This document shows, in pieces, positions 1 through 12,138 of a stretch of DNA of 64,000 bases. The first letter of the stretch is position 1. Each line of letters starts with the position of its first letter. The DNA is from Platycnemis pennipes (Eukaryota > Arthropoda > Insecta > Odonata > Platycnemididae): positions 50,920,107 to 50,984,106 of the forward strand of contig OW121846.1 of NCBI GenBank assembly GCA_933228895.1, in the 5' to 3' direction. The translations under genes were made by a program, and so were the position numbers. Under the pieces are notes generated by a model that was not told where the DNA came from, made no database searches, and worked only from the letters and a program-made list of their open reading frames with translations.

Positions 1-73
1 TCGAGGTGGGAATCGAACGCACGACCTTAAGATGGTCAGGCCAGCATTTGACTAAGAGACTCCCGCAGCCGAC
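1..73 (-). repeat. tRNA-like SINE head, cut by window edge
   Basis: Read on the minus strand, this stretch ends with a B-box-like GTTCGATTCCC followed by CACCTCGA, and has a weak A-box-like stretch about 45 bases upstream. That is the layout of a tRNA or a tRNA-derived SINE head. The arms do not fold into a clean cloverleaf by eye and the window edge cuts the flank, so a degenerate SINE head is more likely than a functional tRNA gene. Confidence 0.35.
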
Positions 74-2086
74 TGTCATAAGACATCCAGGTTTCCTATG
101 CCAACATAAGATACTGCAGAAAATATCAATTGATTCAGAGAAATATTTATTTCAAAGGAATAAAAACTTTTATAGAAATATTTCAGGTTTGGTTGAATTA
201 TTTTGGGCTCCGTGCCTAATATTCATATTCCTATTTCTAATTCGCGGAGTAGATAGGGGAGAAGGCGTAGTTTAATCCTGCGTGTTAGACGGAGACTAAT
301 GCTGCGTTCAGTTATTTTGTACCAAAAAAATAGGAAACCCATTTAATCCCCTACTAATACGCATTTCAATATTTTTAATTAAACGATGAAATGCTTTACC
401 ACTGTTCAGCTGTTATAGTTCACATCAAACTTCCATAAAAATAATGTTATCCGATATGGAAGTGGTGTTCCTATTTTATTTTCTAACCCAGCCGTAGCGA
501 TTCCGTGTGCCAGAATATTTAACATTAATATTCCAAATCACTAGTTTGAATACTGATGATCAGTTTACTACCATTATTCGGACTCATTTGCGTAAAGCAC
601 TGATACCAGCTCCTCCCAATAATCATTTTTAAGGCCGTAGATATTGATTTGTACGCATCAAAAGTTAGTGATACATATACGTGAGCATGTTTGCGCTCAT
701 GGGTGATGGCTTCACCTACGCAGGTTAGTTCGTTTTTTTTCTTGCGATCACAGAGAGCAGCGTATTTGATACACTCTCCGAGAAATACGAAACTGAGTAT
801 ACACTGCAGAGTATTGATTCTGAAAGCAGTGGAATGAGGATGATGCTATCTCAATCATCGACACCGATGCTTTTCATTTTGTGTGAAAATTTCCTTTGGT
901 TGCAGAAAGGGGGGAATATATTCCCTATCGTATGCATCAAGCTCGTAAGATATGGCGATAAAGAAGATTACTCATATATTTTTTTCCAAATTAATGTTGA
1001 ATAAAACGTTCGAAGGGTTTGGTAATAATGAAGATTTTTAACACTGGTGCCTTCATCGTCACCTATATATACCTCGTATAACATTATTGACATTAAGACA
1101 GGAAAAGGATCAGGAAATAAGAATTTGTCACTCATCACCTTTAATGATTTTAGAGGCATCCTTCACGCAAGTAATTCCTTTTTCTTCCCAGATCATATTT
1201 TTCCGACACGTTTGCATGCAAATGTTTACGAAGACGGCATTATTCCATGGGCGTCAACCTATTAAATTCCCCATGCGTACTTAAAAAAAAACAAATTTTC
1301 GCACTAAGCACTCAGGCCATTAGCAATACTTGTACGCGTTGCAACTCATCTCATTAGTGGAGCAAATAAAGGCCTGCTTCGTATAATTTTCCGTATCGCT
1401 ACGCCTTTTAAGTGGCTCGCTGAATTATGCGTAGATGTGTTCGCAAATACGTCTTCAATCAATTTCGTGTTCGGAGAGTTCTGCATCTATTTTTGTTCCC
1501 ATTTTCCACTACCATAACTCCCTCAAAGATGAGTCACAATCTTCTATACTCGCTCCATTCATCAATCTGCTTGTATACTAAGGATCTGAAGAAATACAGA
1601 ATACGTTCCATGTTACGATACTTAACGTGGTGATCTGGGCATGACCCTCAGAGGTGAAGTCACCTCTCATACCTCAATACCCTGTTGTAATAATTCAATC
1701 AGCCATGAGAGCTATGACAAAAAACAATACTTTTTTTCTTTCCTTTAATATCCTCATTATTGACATTTAAATGTGCCTAATCCGATTCCAGTAACGGCGT
1801 AGCACACGCCTAATCTGGACGGAGACTTTTGCTGGTTGTAGCAGAAAGGTAGTATATTTGGTCTGGTTTTGATCTGGTTTGAAATGAGGACCTTTAGGTT
1901 CTACATGCATTAAGGAATCCATGGCTCTCTGGGTCATTCTGTTGCTGATTATCAATCGCATAATATCTAACGTACATTATAGGATATATCCGAGTACCAA
2001 GAACTAGGTACTTAAATACCACTGCGAAAGCCTTCAGCAAATATATCTAAAGGGTTCATGAGGTTCCCTTCAAGAGGGCAGACGGG
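74..2086. other. Gene-free AT-rich stretch
   Basis: All reading frames are short, under about 75 codons, and none resembles a known protein. No repeat family recognised elsewhere in the window is visible here. It may be old repeat decay, intron or intergenic DNA. Confidence 0.5.
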
Positions 2087-2510
2087 TCTACATCTACATC
2101 TACACGATACCCTGCAAGCCACCGTGAGGGTGTGTGGCAGGGGGTGAAGATCACCAAGCATGTACTACTAACATGCAAACAAGCAACTATAATTTCTCAT
2201 GCAACTTGATTGTTACTACCTATAGTATTTAAGGGGTTAATGTATGCATCATGCACTACAGAATACTCTAAAATATTTCCCCTATCTATCCCTTTGCTAT
2301 GCTACCTATTCCGTTCTCTTATAGTACGAGGAAAAAATGCCATTTTGAATCTATCGGTACGACAATCTATCTCTCTAATCTTCTTTATCTGGTCGAATCT
2401 AGCATAATACACTGGTTTTTTTAATATGTGCCTAACATCTTCAGTAAAGTTATCCGATAGAAATTTCTCTAATAGATTCAATCTGCAGGGTAAGAAGAGA
2501 CGTAACATAT
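2087..2510 (-). mobile_element. CR1-like non-LTR retrotransposon, 3' end
   Basis: On the minus strand this encodes the very end of a reverse-transcriptase ORF: DVRHILKKP followed by TDRFKMAFFPRTIRERNR. This matches the F-FFPRTI-WN-L motif that closes ORF2 of CR1/Jockey-type LINEs. The 3' UTR follows, with a block reading CCCTGCCACACACCCTCAC..GGTGGCTTGCAGGGTAT, and the copy stops in a short GTAGAT hexamer run at 2088-2105, the usual tail of this kind of element. The expected W of the motif is R. The copy is 5'-truncated, as LINE copies usually are, because upstream sequence no longer reads as protein. The 12.6-kb copy encodes the same tail, which supports the call. Confidence 0.75.
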
Positions 2511-2735
2511 TTGAGATGTGAGTGTGGTGAAGAATAAAAAATGTACATTGGATGGAAAGTAAGACTAATGAGGAGTTTCCAGGACAGGGTGACGAGGATG
2601 AAAAGCTTCTTATGAAAAATAGGACGCAGAGTTGAGGGGTAGATCAAATGACTTAGAGCATTGGCAGAGAATATGCTGAATTAAGAGAGGAAATGTGTGG
2701 AAATAGAAAGTGTACCAAACTAAACAATTGGTTAA

Positions 2736-3184
2736 CAGGCACGTAGCCAGGGGGCGGGGGGGGGGGGACTTCTGGGGCTTCAGCCCCCCCTCCGAAATTT
2801 TTTCCAAGCGATTTTGTTGTTCTGATTTTAACTGGGCATGAGAATTGTATTCACTGCATATAATTCAAGTGCTAAGTGCCTTGAAACGAGATCACTAGCT
2901 TGATGCATATGTTTGGATTGCTATTTCTAATCTGATATATAGGTACGTACGCGTTGAACTTCTCTTCTGTGGCCGGTCAAATTAAGTGCTTCATAACAAG
3001 GTAAACAGTGTACTTTACCAATGAGAAGAGATAGGAATGGGCACTGTGAAAGTATATACCAATTACTGAAAATGAAGGGAAGAGATTTGTAACATGTCGG
3101 CACTGAACGGGCAAGGCTGATTTGAAGTTGGGCTACACTAGACTTAGCCCCCCCTCCCGAAGCAAATTTCTGGCTACGTGCCTG
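2736..3184. mobile_element. hAT-like non-autonomous DNA transposon
   Basis: The terminal inverted repeats are CAGGCACGTAGCCAG at the left and its exact reverse complement at the right. The 8 bases outside each end are TTGGTTAA (2728-2735) and TTGGTTAG (3185-3192), a target-site duplication with one mismatch. An 8-bp duplication and CA..TG ends fit the hAT superfamily; P elements also make 8-bp duplications. Both ends carry G- or C-runs just inside the TIR (2750-2768 and 3147-3157). At 449 bp there is no room for a transposase, so it would have been mobilised in trans by a relative. Confidence 0.8.
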
Positions 3185-3192
3185 TTGGTTAG

Positions 3193-5177
3193 AGTATAGA
3201 TGAAACACAAAAACAAATCTGTTAAAAGTGTAGAGATGATACAATATAATCCACCATGACCGGTGTGACATTAGGTCTTGATTTTGATTAAATTGAGTGT
3301 GGGTTGCATTTGGATATTGCCACAAGGATTTAAATATGGACGCTTGTAATGGGAAGCCAGTGCTTTTGTAACCACACCAGCGATATGCTGTTTACAGTAA
3401 CATTGTATGCATTATGTATAAACAGTGTATCTATGACGTTTATTGCAAGCAGTGATCAAAAAACAAAAATTATAAAATCTTTGCGGTGTAGAAAAATTTA
3501 ATTCAGGCTCATAGTTGTAGCAAGCAAGAGGACATTGTGGAATGTCGACATCGCACAAAAATGAAATAAACTAGGTTATGTTTCAAGCGTATATTATTGT
3601 ATATTGTATAAACGTATATTGTATTCCATTCCTGCCTCCCGCTCTACATCGTTACTATTCACCCCTCTTCTTTCTTTGAAATTCTCCTCCCCCCTTCGTC
3701 TCCTTACATAAATATCCCCACAATTGCGCATTCTGCTTCCCTTGCTAATTACCTGGAGAGGTCGGAGCTGGTCGAGTAGATAGTAATAATAATCGTGAGG
3801 AACCTAATCAGTTTATTTTTTTTTTGACTTAATACCAGTCTTCACGCCTATTACTGTTGTCTTTTACCACAAGTGGATGCGAAAAATATGGAAAATAAAT
3901 CTCCAAAACATCCATTTTGAAAATTTGACATGGGAGGAGTACTTTCTACAGATAAAAAATACATTGATGTTATCAAGAATAACAGATTATTACAAAGAAG
4001 CTATTTATTGGAAGGGTCTTCCTGATTAGTTAGGCATTTTGGATGGAATACTTTCGACCAATATTCAGTTTAAGCTGAGTCGTTACATTGAGCTAATGAG
4101 ATCATAGTCCTACTTGGTGCTTGGCATCTTTGGAGGATTTCACGTGCCAGCACTGACTTCAAGCGAAGAGTCGATAACATTACCGGAAACTTGCGTCCAA
4201 AGATATTATCCCCACATGAGCTGGCGCCATGTGAAATGCTCACCCAATAAGACCTCACTCGATAGAGCATAGTTGGCGCGAATGTGAATTTTACACCTCA
4301 GGACTCAACATTTTCGTTCAAATTCCATGCGATCATTGGATAGCTGGGAATTGTTTTTTATACGGCAGACATTTCTCAAAGAAGGATTTTCCTCAGGGCT
4401 CGACGATTTGTACAAGAAGCTAACGAGGAATCCGCGTGTATAGTAAAAATTGTTAGTGTGTGTTGCTCTAGCTTTCATTGCCACCGGGCTGTGCATCGCG
4501 GAAAACTTCATGGTGATGTGTAATTTCGCGGCGGATGACATCCGACTTGCGAAATCACGTTTACTTAAGGTGAAGCTCTTCTGTGTGCGATGGGAAATTT
4601 CTCCGGTTTGTTCGTGCCCAACGAACTGTGCGGCGCGTCTGTCTTCGAGGAAAAACTTGCACAGCTCCTCTTCCAACACGTTTTCCTTCAGTGCGCGTAA
4701 GCAGTCAGCTGTTGTTCCTAGGCCGGGTTTCAAGCAATCGTCGCCATGTCAGAAAATTCCTTCTTCTCCCGCGACAAGCGCCGTTATGGGCTGTCGTGGG
4801 AACCTTACGAATTATGAGCTCATCACTCCACTATCCAGTCGTAAATATCTTAATTCATTACGTGAATGCTGGTTTTTGGAGCATTTATATTGCGTCCTTT
4901 AAATTTATTACAACTCTACAGGCGATTACCATATCAATGGAAGAATTGCTCTCTCGAGGTTCGCGGCAAAAGTAACTGAAGCATGCATACGTGTGCGTCC
5001 GATTTTTGCTCCGCGTATCGGACCAAATATTATGTTTGTCAATATTTGAGCTGCGGATTTGAATGGTGGTTGTGGATCTGCGGAAGGTAGGTATAAAGAT
5101 TGAACATTTGATGCAGTTATTCAGTGGAGGTGGTGGAAGATAAGATCATATGCCACATTTAGGAGTGGTGGGAATTC
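3193..5177. other. No gene recognised
   Basis: Two overlapping open frames on opposite strands (4305-4733 minus, 4450-4902 plus) are the only long ones. Neither resembles a known family, and the plus one opens with TTG. The segment around 4480-4760 is somewhat GC-richer than its surroundings. I see no repeat copy here. Confidence 0.4.
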
Positions 5178-5412
5178 GGTAGGGGAAAGATTTTGTCTGT
5201 GAACGGAGGAGGGGTTGAAAGAAAACCCGGCGCCGGTGCCAAGCGGTGCACGGTTTAACGTCCCATTCAGCAGAAGGATAACTGAACTCGGAATGCATTC
5301 CAAAGATCATTAGTATTAGAGTATAATCCGATATATCCATGAATAACTCCACCGCTGGAATTCAAACCTGGACCCTCGGGATTGGAAGCTAGTACAGCGC
5401 CAACCCGACCCT
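5178..5412 (-). repeat. tRNA-derived SINE, diverged copy
   Basis: In the order of a reversed SINE, the copy shows the pyrimidine-rich 3' body, then AGAAAACCCGGCGCCGG, then CGGTTTAACGTCCCATTC. It ends with the tRNA-like head in reverse: AATTCAAACCTGGACCCTCGGG and CAACCCGACCCTG. The closest intact relatives are the copies at 24.7 and 39.8 kb. Many substitutions mark it as old. Confidence 0.75.
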
Positions 5413-6237
5413 GAGATAAAAAATGAAAGGAAGTGAGAGTAGCAAGGGACTCTGGGAAATTAAAAAAAGAACAGACACATACATCACTGCGCGCCCACTG
5501 GCTCCGAAACCTGATTGGCTCATCGACTAAATACTAAGCTCCCAATCGCACGCAAATAAAAAGTTTCCAATCCGCTTGGTCCAATCCGTACGCTCCCTGA
5601 CCCCGATCCATTTCCCAAATTCCGTTGTGCGTTCACTCGAAGGAATTGTAATCCCAAGGATTGCAATTGCATTCTGGAATGTGGCCTTATGGGGGATCCG
5701 ACGGGAGGGCATGGCGGGAGAAGAAAAGGTCACGGAGGGGGATGGTCACGTGACAAAGCCCCGACGATGTCGTGAGTTTCCTCTACTCCCGAACGACCGC
5801 TTTATATTTCCCTACGATTCCCCGAATACCTCAAAGGCACATTTGCGTTTCTGTTATAGCCTTGGTATCGATCGATACTCTCCTCCACCATGATACCTGT
5901 TTGCAAGCGGTGGTGAGACGTTATATCACTGACGTGAATGCAACCGGCCGCTTCGATAGCTCTTTGATAAATGATTTATTCCGCTGGAGATGGAAAACTG
6001 TACATATCGAGGGAGAGGAAATATAAATCACGACGCCACTTTGGTTAGCCTGACCTTTCGGACGGCTTAGATCCATAGACGATGGTGAATTATTTGCATA
6101 CCCTACAACGCTCGTTTTTCTTATATCCCATATTCGTTTTCAGGATGGAATCGGCTCAAAATAATATAAAATCTTTTCATTCTCCCTCCATATTTCCGCT
6201 GTTTTCATTGAAGGTTTCTCAAAAATGAGGAGATCAA
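5413..6237. other. GC-richer unique segment, no gene recognised
   Basis: An open frame of about 100 codons lies at 5576-5893, but it resembles no family I know and is flanked on both sides by repeats. The segment 5500-5780 is GC-richer than background. It could be unique host DNA, such as an exon or a regulatory piece, or an unknown repeat. Confidence 0.3.
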
Positions 6238-6570
6238 GTTGGTGCCGTAGCTTTAGTACCGGCTTCCGATAGCGAGGGAGAGGGATTGTATTCCGGCAGT
6301 GACATTATCTTCATTGGTGAACCCTCTTGACTTGACGTCTCTACTTGACGCTGCTTTTGGAGAGGACCTCATGTTTAGCACACCGTCCGTAGGATGGAAC
6401 GTTAAACCAAGACACACTGACGCCATTAGAGAGCAGGGTAATGCCGGGGCCGGGTTTAACTCAACCCTCCTCACTCCCTCCTTACCTTGAAAATTCTTAC
6501 CCTATATCCTGCCACTCACTTATTCAAAAGTGACGTAAATTAGATTATATGTTGGTCACCTACCAATAAC
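6238..6570 (+). repeat. tRNA-derived SINE, diverged copy
   Basis: The conserved SINE core reads CACCGTCCGTAGGATGG AACGTTAAACC, followed by AATGCCGGGGCCGGGTTT, the CTCCCTCC body and a 3' end GTTGGTCACCTACCAATAAC. The tRNA-like head at 6238-6300 is barely recognisable. Length is close to the roughly 330 bp of the best copies, so it is probably full length but old. Confidence 0.75.
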
Positions 6571-6611
6571 TCGTTTACTCATGTCTCCAAGAACGTTTAT
6601 TTCTTCCCCGC

Positions 6612-6850
6612 TTCATCTGCATTCACAAAATACCCTGCAATCAACCACTAGGGTATGTGGTAGGAGATGCCAACTCCAGTCAAGAACTTCTTATGTATGT
6701 TAGTTATTACATTTCTGGCTCTAATTTTATTTTGAAAGTCATGCATACATCGTATCTACCTAAGAAATAAAGTAAATCAACATGTGATGCTGCTACTATT
6801 GATAAACCATCTCCCTCTGGAAGGGAAATCACACTTCTACCTATTTTAGC
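6612..6850 (-). mobile_element. CR1-like LINE 3' end, short copy
   Basis: The block CATCTGCATTC..AATACCCTGCAATCAACCACTAGGGTATGTGGTAGG matches the reversed 3' terminus seen at 2087 and 12601. Sequence beyond about 6700 should be the LINE 3' UTR, but I cannot follow it to coding sequence. Confidence 0.6.
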
Positions 6851-8126
6851 CTTTTACCATTGCCACCCTCCCCATGCTTCAATTATTATGGCCACTCTCG
6901 GTCCATCTAAATTTGCATTTAACCTTACGATCCACCGTTATGGAGTGTGGTGAGGGGCGGCTGGTGACCAGCCGTGAATATGGCAACAAGCTAAAAACAA
7001 TTTTGTTCGTTGGTGTTGAAGTATGGTGTGTCATGCGTTTGAAAGAATAATATTTTGTTTGCGATGTAGTCGTATATTGTTCGTGGAAAAAACGAATTCT
7101 TAAATCCCTCTGTCTGACCGTTGATTTATCTTTATTTATCACTTCTCTGTCCCGGTATTTTTGTGTGGGGGTAGACATAAGTAAGCCATGTAAGCATCGA
7201 AATCGTGTGATATGAAAATTTCAAGTTGCTTTAATCCTTAAAATAACCTTCTAGTCTCTATGGTTTCCCAAAGAAGTTCTTTCATTAACCGAGAGGCAAA
7301 TTTCTGCACGTTTGAAGGAATTTGTCACAAAATTCGTTGTATTCCTTTCTATCTATTTTAGTTCCCGAACCAAATATTTACCCCAGCGATTGGTGCATAC
7401 TTCAGTTAAGGCATGTCCAGTATGAAATCACAAATTTCTTTTACTTTTTGTGAGGAACACTTTCCTCTCATTTAGTTTGAAAAATGCTTTTTGTTTGCTG
7501 TGCCAAAAATACTTAAAATATGATTCCCACGCAAGAGGGATGCTCAGATGTTTAAATTTACTTGCCACACTTATGTTGACTACGCCAAAATTTTTAGATT
7601 TCCGTAACTTTTACAACTTGATGTGCATTACTTCTAAGTTCTGTTATGTTTTACTTGTGTTTAGTAGATTTATTTCTAAAATCCTTGCCTTCTGACTTAC
7701 CTACAAGAAATAAATTAAGAACCGTTAATAGATACTTCGTAATTTGTGAACCTAAAAACTTTGATATCTTTGATAACAAGGTGGGACTTCCTAGTCAGCA
7801 TATTTTGACGCATGATGTTCTGATAAACCAAATGAAGTTGTTAAGGATTTGAAAGGGGAGAATTACGTAAATATGAAGAGGTGAACCGATAGGAGAATCT
7901 AGTGGATATCTGCATCAAAGCAATATCCGGTTTGTTAACTAAGGATAATGATGATGAAAACTTTGCTCTTTAAACAACTACAAACATTTTCAGAATCTCT
8001 CAAACATCATGTTTTTCAGCCTCTTTCAGGAATTATTTTTCCCATATTTCGATTTGATGGTCGTTAGATCAGCGTTGAATCAATTCCGTACGTCTCTCAC
8101 AACCTTTACGCTGTGCGGACACCTGC
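6851..8126. other. AT-rich stretch, nothing recognised
   Basis: Frames up to about 99 codons (6879-7178, minus) look like chance openings. No repeat family from elsewhere in the window is evident. Confidence 0.4.
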
Positions 8127-8260
8127 AATATTCGATTTCGTAGACACCTTCAGGTGTATGAAGGATCAATCGACAGGTAAATTTATTAATCTGAATATTC
8201 GATTTCGTAGACCCCTTCAGGGGTATGACGGATCAATCGACAGGGAAATTTAATAATCTG
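8127..8260. repeat. Two-unit tandem duplication, 67-bp period
   Basis: Units 8127-8193 and 8194-8260 both start AATATTCGATTTCGTAGA and end in AATCTG. They differ at a few sites. Each unit carries a perfect small hairpin: ACACCT-TC-AGGTGT in unit 1 and ACCCCT-TC-AGGGGT in unit 2. The two stem differences lie opposite each other, so pairing is kept in both units. Confidence 0.92.
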
Positions 8261-9359
8261 AATTTTAATGGTCATTTAACTTGTAATTTGATCCGTTATA
8301 ACGTACTAATTCCTGTACATCTCACTGGATGCGTCCTTACTCACCATTTCGTTGTTTCGTGACAGTGTTTTCCGCACTCAAAACTACAGGTCAGGGGAAT
8401 GAATTGCATGCCACCGCTTTTTTAGCGATTGAGTATCAAATACTTGCGTTATCTGTAAGGGGAACGGGATGAATTTTGAGGGAAAAAAGTGTGGAAATGT
8501 GTCCATAAGGGATCCTTCTTTCGGCAAATATGCAAAGAAATACCACGGCAACATAAAAGTGGGTTCAAATTCACGGGATCGCTTTAAAACCCTTATCCCT
8601 CGCAGAGCATTAACTCACGTTCGCCGTAGAAAAAACATTTAACGTTTCTGATACCAATAAATATAACTTTGTTGCTGTTTTGACTAAGTTAATCAAATAT
8701 AATCCTCTGCTTGGCGCTGGATGAAAAATAATTCCCAAAGGTTCTTCATTTAAAGGTTTAAATTTCACGCTACCAGTGAGAGAGCGGAGAATTATCGTTT
8801 GATAGGGTTGAAGAGTCATTGTTATCCAGATCCGCAAACAAAAACAAGACCTTTAGATCCCCCCAATATTAGCATCATTTCCACGAACTCCAGAATAATG
8901 GAAACATGTAATTTTATCTCGTGGGAGTGATTCTGTATGATACTCATCCGTTCAGTTTTGTTACCAACGAGTATTCAATGAGAAAAGAATAGGGAGTCGG
9001 CTCGTTATACATGTGTTATTTTTCTCATTCTGAGAGACGGGGTTCAATTCATGGCCATGGTTGTTTTTCTCAGTAGAATCTCACTTCCAGTGGGGAACAA
9101 TTGGAGTAAAACTTAATCCGACGAAAAAAATTCGAAAGTGTGAGCAACTTGGTTCCAATAGCTCAGGGCAGGCTGAAGGCAATGCCTGTGAACACTATTT
9201 TAGTTCTCTAAAAATTTTCTAATGTCCAAATTCTCTCCTTTATGCCTAAATGGTGTAGTTAACACTTGTTTTTGCCTCCAGCGAGTACTTACGATTGCAG
9301 TACCTGAGCCATGACCTCTTCACGGATGGCAAGATAAACGGCGCACATTTAACACCATG
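8261..9359. other. AT-rich stretch, nothing firm
   Basis: No coding frame of note. A weak B-box-like GGGGTTCAATTC at about 9050 hints at a decayed tRNA-like SINE head, but nothing else supports it. Confidence 0.35.
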
Positions 9360-9895
9360 TTGTTTGTTTTATTTTATTAATTTTTCCTTAATTCCCTTTT
9401 AACTATTTCTTTTCTCCTTACCTTTTTTAATTTTTCTTTTCTTGAATTTCATTATAATCTACTAATTCTCCTATGTACATGCTATTATATTTGAATTATT
9501 CTTAAACACTAGCTTTACTGTCAGTAGGATTTCGCAGGTTTTTCACATCCCCCTTCTTGTGTGGGTGCTTTCCTGCAGTGAGTTTTTGCGTAAAGGATGT
9601 AAGCATAATAATCCTCACGTTTTTCCCACATTCTAAATTCTTTCACACACTATTAGATATGTAATATTGATATATTATGTATATATATTCCTTTTGTATT
9701 AATTTATCATTATTTAATTCCTATAAGTGTATTCTTTACTGATATTTTTAAACCTCAGATTGTAATTGTTTTAGGTATTGACCAATATTTGATTTAAATA
9801 TTTCTTATGACAAGGGGTTAGATGGCAGAAGGGACAATTTTGTCTCAATCTCGCCCCAATAAAGACCTTTTATTATTATTATTATTATTCATTAA
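9360..9895 (+). mobile_element. LINE-like 3' region with (ATT)n tail
   Basis: The segment ends in GGGGTTAGATGG..TGTCTCAATCTCGCCCCAATAAAG and then a short (TTA)n run at 9870-9889, the appearance of a non-LTR retrotransposon 3' UTR with a simple-repeat tail. The last 80 bases match a second tail at 34819-34895, which supports a shared terminus. The part 9481-9650 recurs in reverse at 15680-15848. No coding sequence is left, so the LINE clade cannot be named. Confidence 0.55.
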
Positions 9896-10897
9896 ACTGT
9901 CGAACAAAGAATACATCCCCACGGTCTTATGTCACTGAGTAAGAATACCAGCAAAGTTGTTTGACTTAAATTTTTTGAAATAAATTTATACGTTAAGTTA
10001 CCTGAATGTAGGAAATGAATAGCATTACCTTCCGACTTTGCATTACCTACATTGGCGCTGAAATAAATTACGAGCTAATTGTTACTGAGGCGCAAAAGTG
10101 ATCTAATTAAGGGTCTTTGCTCTGCATTTCATCTTATCTTGGGAACTTTTCTCAGCCACTTTCAGGCTTAAATCACCTAAGCCGTTACGTAGCCAGAAAA
10201 AAGGAATTGCGCCAATTTCTAAGAATACCTGAGCTTGTGGTCTGGTTTCGTACATACCCTCGAGAGGGATTCAATTCTGCAGTTACTTTTATTCGCTATA
10301 GGCCGTTCGTTTGAAATCTTCGCTTCTTGTTTCTTAGTGCTTCTTAGGGCTCGAGTTTTACATGAAACAAATCTGCTTACTTGGATCAAAACTGCTCAGC
10401 CACAACTACCACTCGGGTTACGATTTCTTTGTGATTCCCCACGGTAAAGGCCAGACACGAGCCTGTTCTGATTATTTGTGTTTTGGAAAGGTCTTACCAG
10501 GAAGGTTGTGTTTATACTAGTTCGTAACAGCCGCATTTGGCACAACATAATTAACCAAAATAATTTAATGAATAATTCATTTTCCATTTACGCATGCCCG
10601 GTTCTACTAATAGCATTGATCAGGGAGGTAAATATATTGCTTTCATCACTCCATTCAAAACCAATCCTACTCCCTGATGTGAATAGCCGAATTTGGCAGT
10701 CTGAATTGGCGAAGCATAATCCAGGTTATGTGGAAAAAAACTCGATCCACACATACATTTAGACTTTTGTTAGGCTGATTTCAGAATTAGACTATAGATA
10801 TAAAAATATTAATGCATTAAAATATTTAATAATAAGAAATTTTTCGCTGGTAGAATGTGTTACTCTCGGCAAATAACCGGCCAATAGATTTTACCCC
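9896..10897. other. No gene recognised
   Basis: Overlapping frames of 60-95 codons on both strands (10117-10762) show no family resemblance. Composition is ordinary for the window. Confidence 0.4.
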
Positions 10898-11205
10898 TGG
10901 GGATCGGGTTAATGTCGTAACTTCACGCCCCTAGAGTTCAAGCTCCGATTCCAGCTGTATCAGAGGTGTTTCAGTAACATACTTGCGCACATTTGAGTGC
11001 TATGTGGAGAGTACCTCGAGCTCAATACATCGTCCGTCAGATGAGGCGTTAAACCTCGGTCCCCTTGGCGCTTATCGTTATCAGCAGGCTAACGCTGACG
11101 ACAGAATTCTTTCCACCATTCCTCTCTTTCCTGGAAAATTTTCAGTCATATAAAAATACCGTCTCACAAATGACGCAAATGACCTTGACTGATGGTTACT
11201 TCCTA
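10898..11205 (+). repeat. tRNA-derived SINE, near full length
   Basis: It starts with GGGGATCGGGTTAATGTCG, the tRNA-like 5' head. The core CATCGTCCGTCAGATGAGG and GGTCCCCTTGGCGC follow, then GCTAACGCTGACGACAG, and it closes with CAAATGACGCAAATGACC and GATGGTTACTTCC. The order matches the well-preserved copy at 24663. The B-box region is degraded (CTCCGATTCC). Confidence 0.85.
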
Positions 11206-11544
11206 CGAAAAGCTAAAATAAAAAAAACACTGTGTTCTTCCCTATCCATTCCTATAGCCCTTTCTTGAATATTCACTTAAAATAATGAAGCTTTACCATG
11301 CTCCCACGTAATTGATTGACTAGGAACTTATATTGTATTGACGATCATACCATATTCTCTCAAATTCGAGGCCATTCTCTTCATCTGCGCGTGAATCAAT
11401 CGACCACTGGTTTTATCCTCGTCTTTTGACGATGCGAAGAATATCATCGGAAATAAAGGACATGACATGCGAAAGAACGACCGAAAGAGCTGTCATAAGC
11501 GGGCGATATGTGGACATTTGGACGGAATTGGCAATCGTGGGAAT
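11206..11544. other. Spacer between SINE and LINE remnant
   Basis: No feature recognised. The right part may be a decayed extension of the LINE that follows. Confidence 0.3.
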
Positions 11545-12138
11545 ATATAGCAATGCAGAAGAATGAGAAAGCCAAAATGGATACACCAAGTAGCCAACGA
11601 AGAGGTCCTAAAAATGTGGGAGAAAATAAAAGCATGCTGAACGTTTATAGAGCAGACGGGACAAACTAATTGGCCAAAACATGAGATCTGTCAGTCCGAT
11701 AAAGAAAATCGTCGAGGGAGATGTGCAGAAATGGGCAGAATGTCTAAGAAGTACTCATTATGAGATACAGTGATACCTGGTACAGTGAATTTATTTCGTG
11801 GACGTAAGGAAACACTTCCTTGAAACATACATCTGGAGCAAGCATCTTTATGGCAGTGAGACATGGATGATAACAGCTGTAGGGACGTCAAGATTGGAAG
11901 CATTCGAGATGTGGCGCAACAGAATAATGATGAAGATTAAATGTATCGACTAAGTGACAAGCGAAGAAACCCTAAGAATAGCGACGGAAAAGAGAAATCT
12001 ACCGAAAGCTTTGAAAAGAATACTACTGAGGGGCTACTTAAACGACCGAAACATGAGACAAGATGGTCTGATAAAGATAGTTGTTTGAATGGAAATAATG
12101 GTAAAGAAAAGCCTATTTTGAGATACAGTAATACCTGA
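11545..12138 (+). pseudogene. LINE ORF2 C-terminus, two tandem partial copies
   Basis: The first copy reads CRRMRKPKWIHQVANEEVL with VGENKSMLNV, then after a frame change KLIGQNMRS and PIKKIVEGDVQKWAECLRS, ending near 11790. The second starts near 11820 with FLETYIWSKHLYGSETW and LEAFEMWRNRIMMKIK, a stop, then VTSEETLRIATEKRN. These match the YGSETW-, LEAFEMW-, NEEVL- and GH-RHD-regions that end ORF2 in many arthropod endonuclease/reverse-transcriptase LINEs. Both halves keep a THYEIQ or DTVIP-like ending. Stops and frameshifts show it is dead. The order, tail then a fresh C-terminus, implies duplication or two neighbouring insertions. Confidence 0.8.

Noticed and set aside
4305..4902. Two long frames on opposite strands
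   Set aside because: They overlap antisense, the plus one starts with TTG, and neither resembles a protein family I know.
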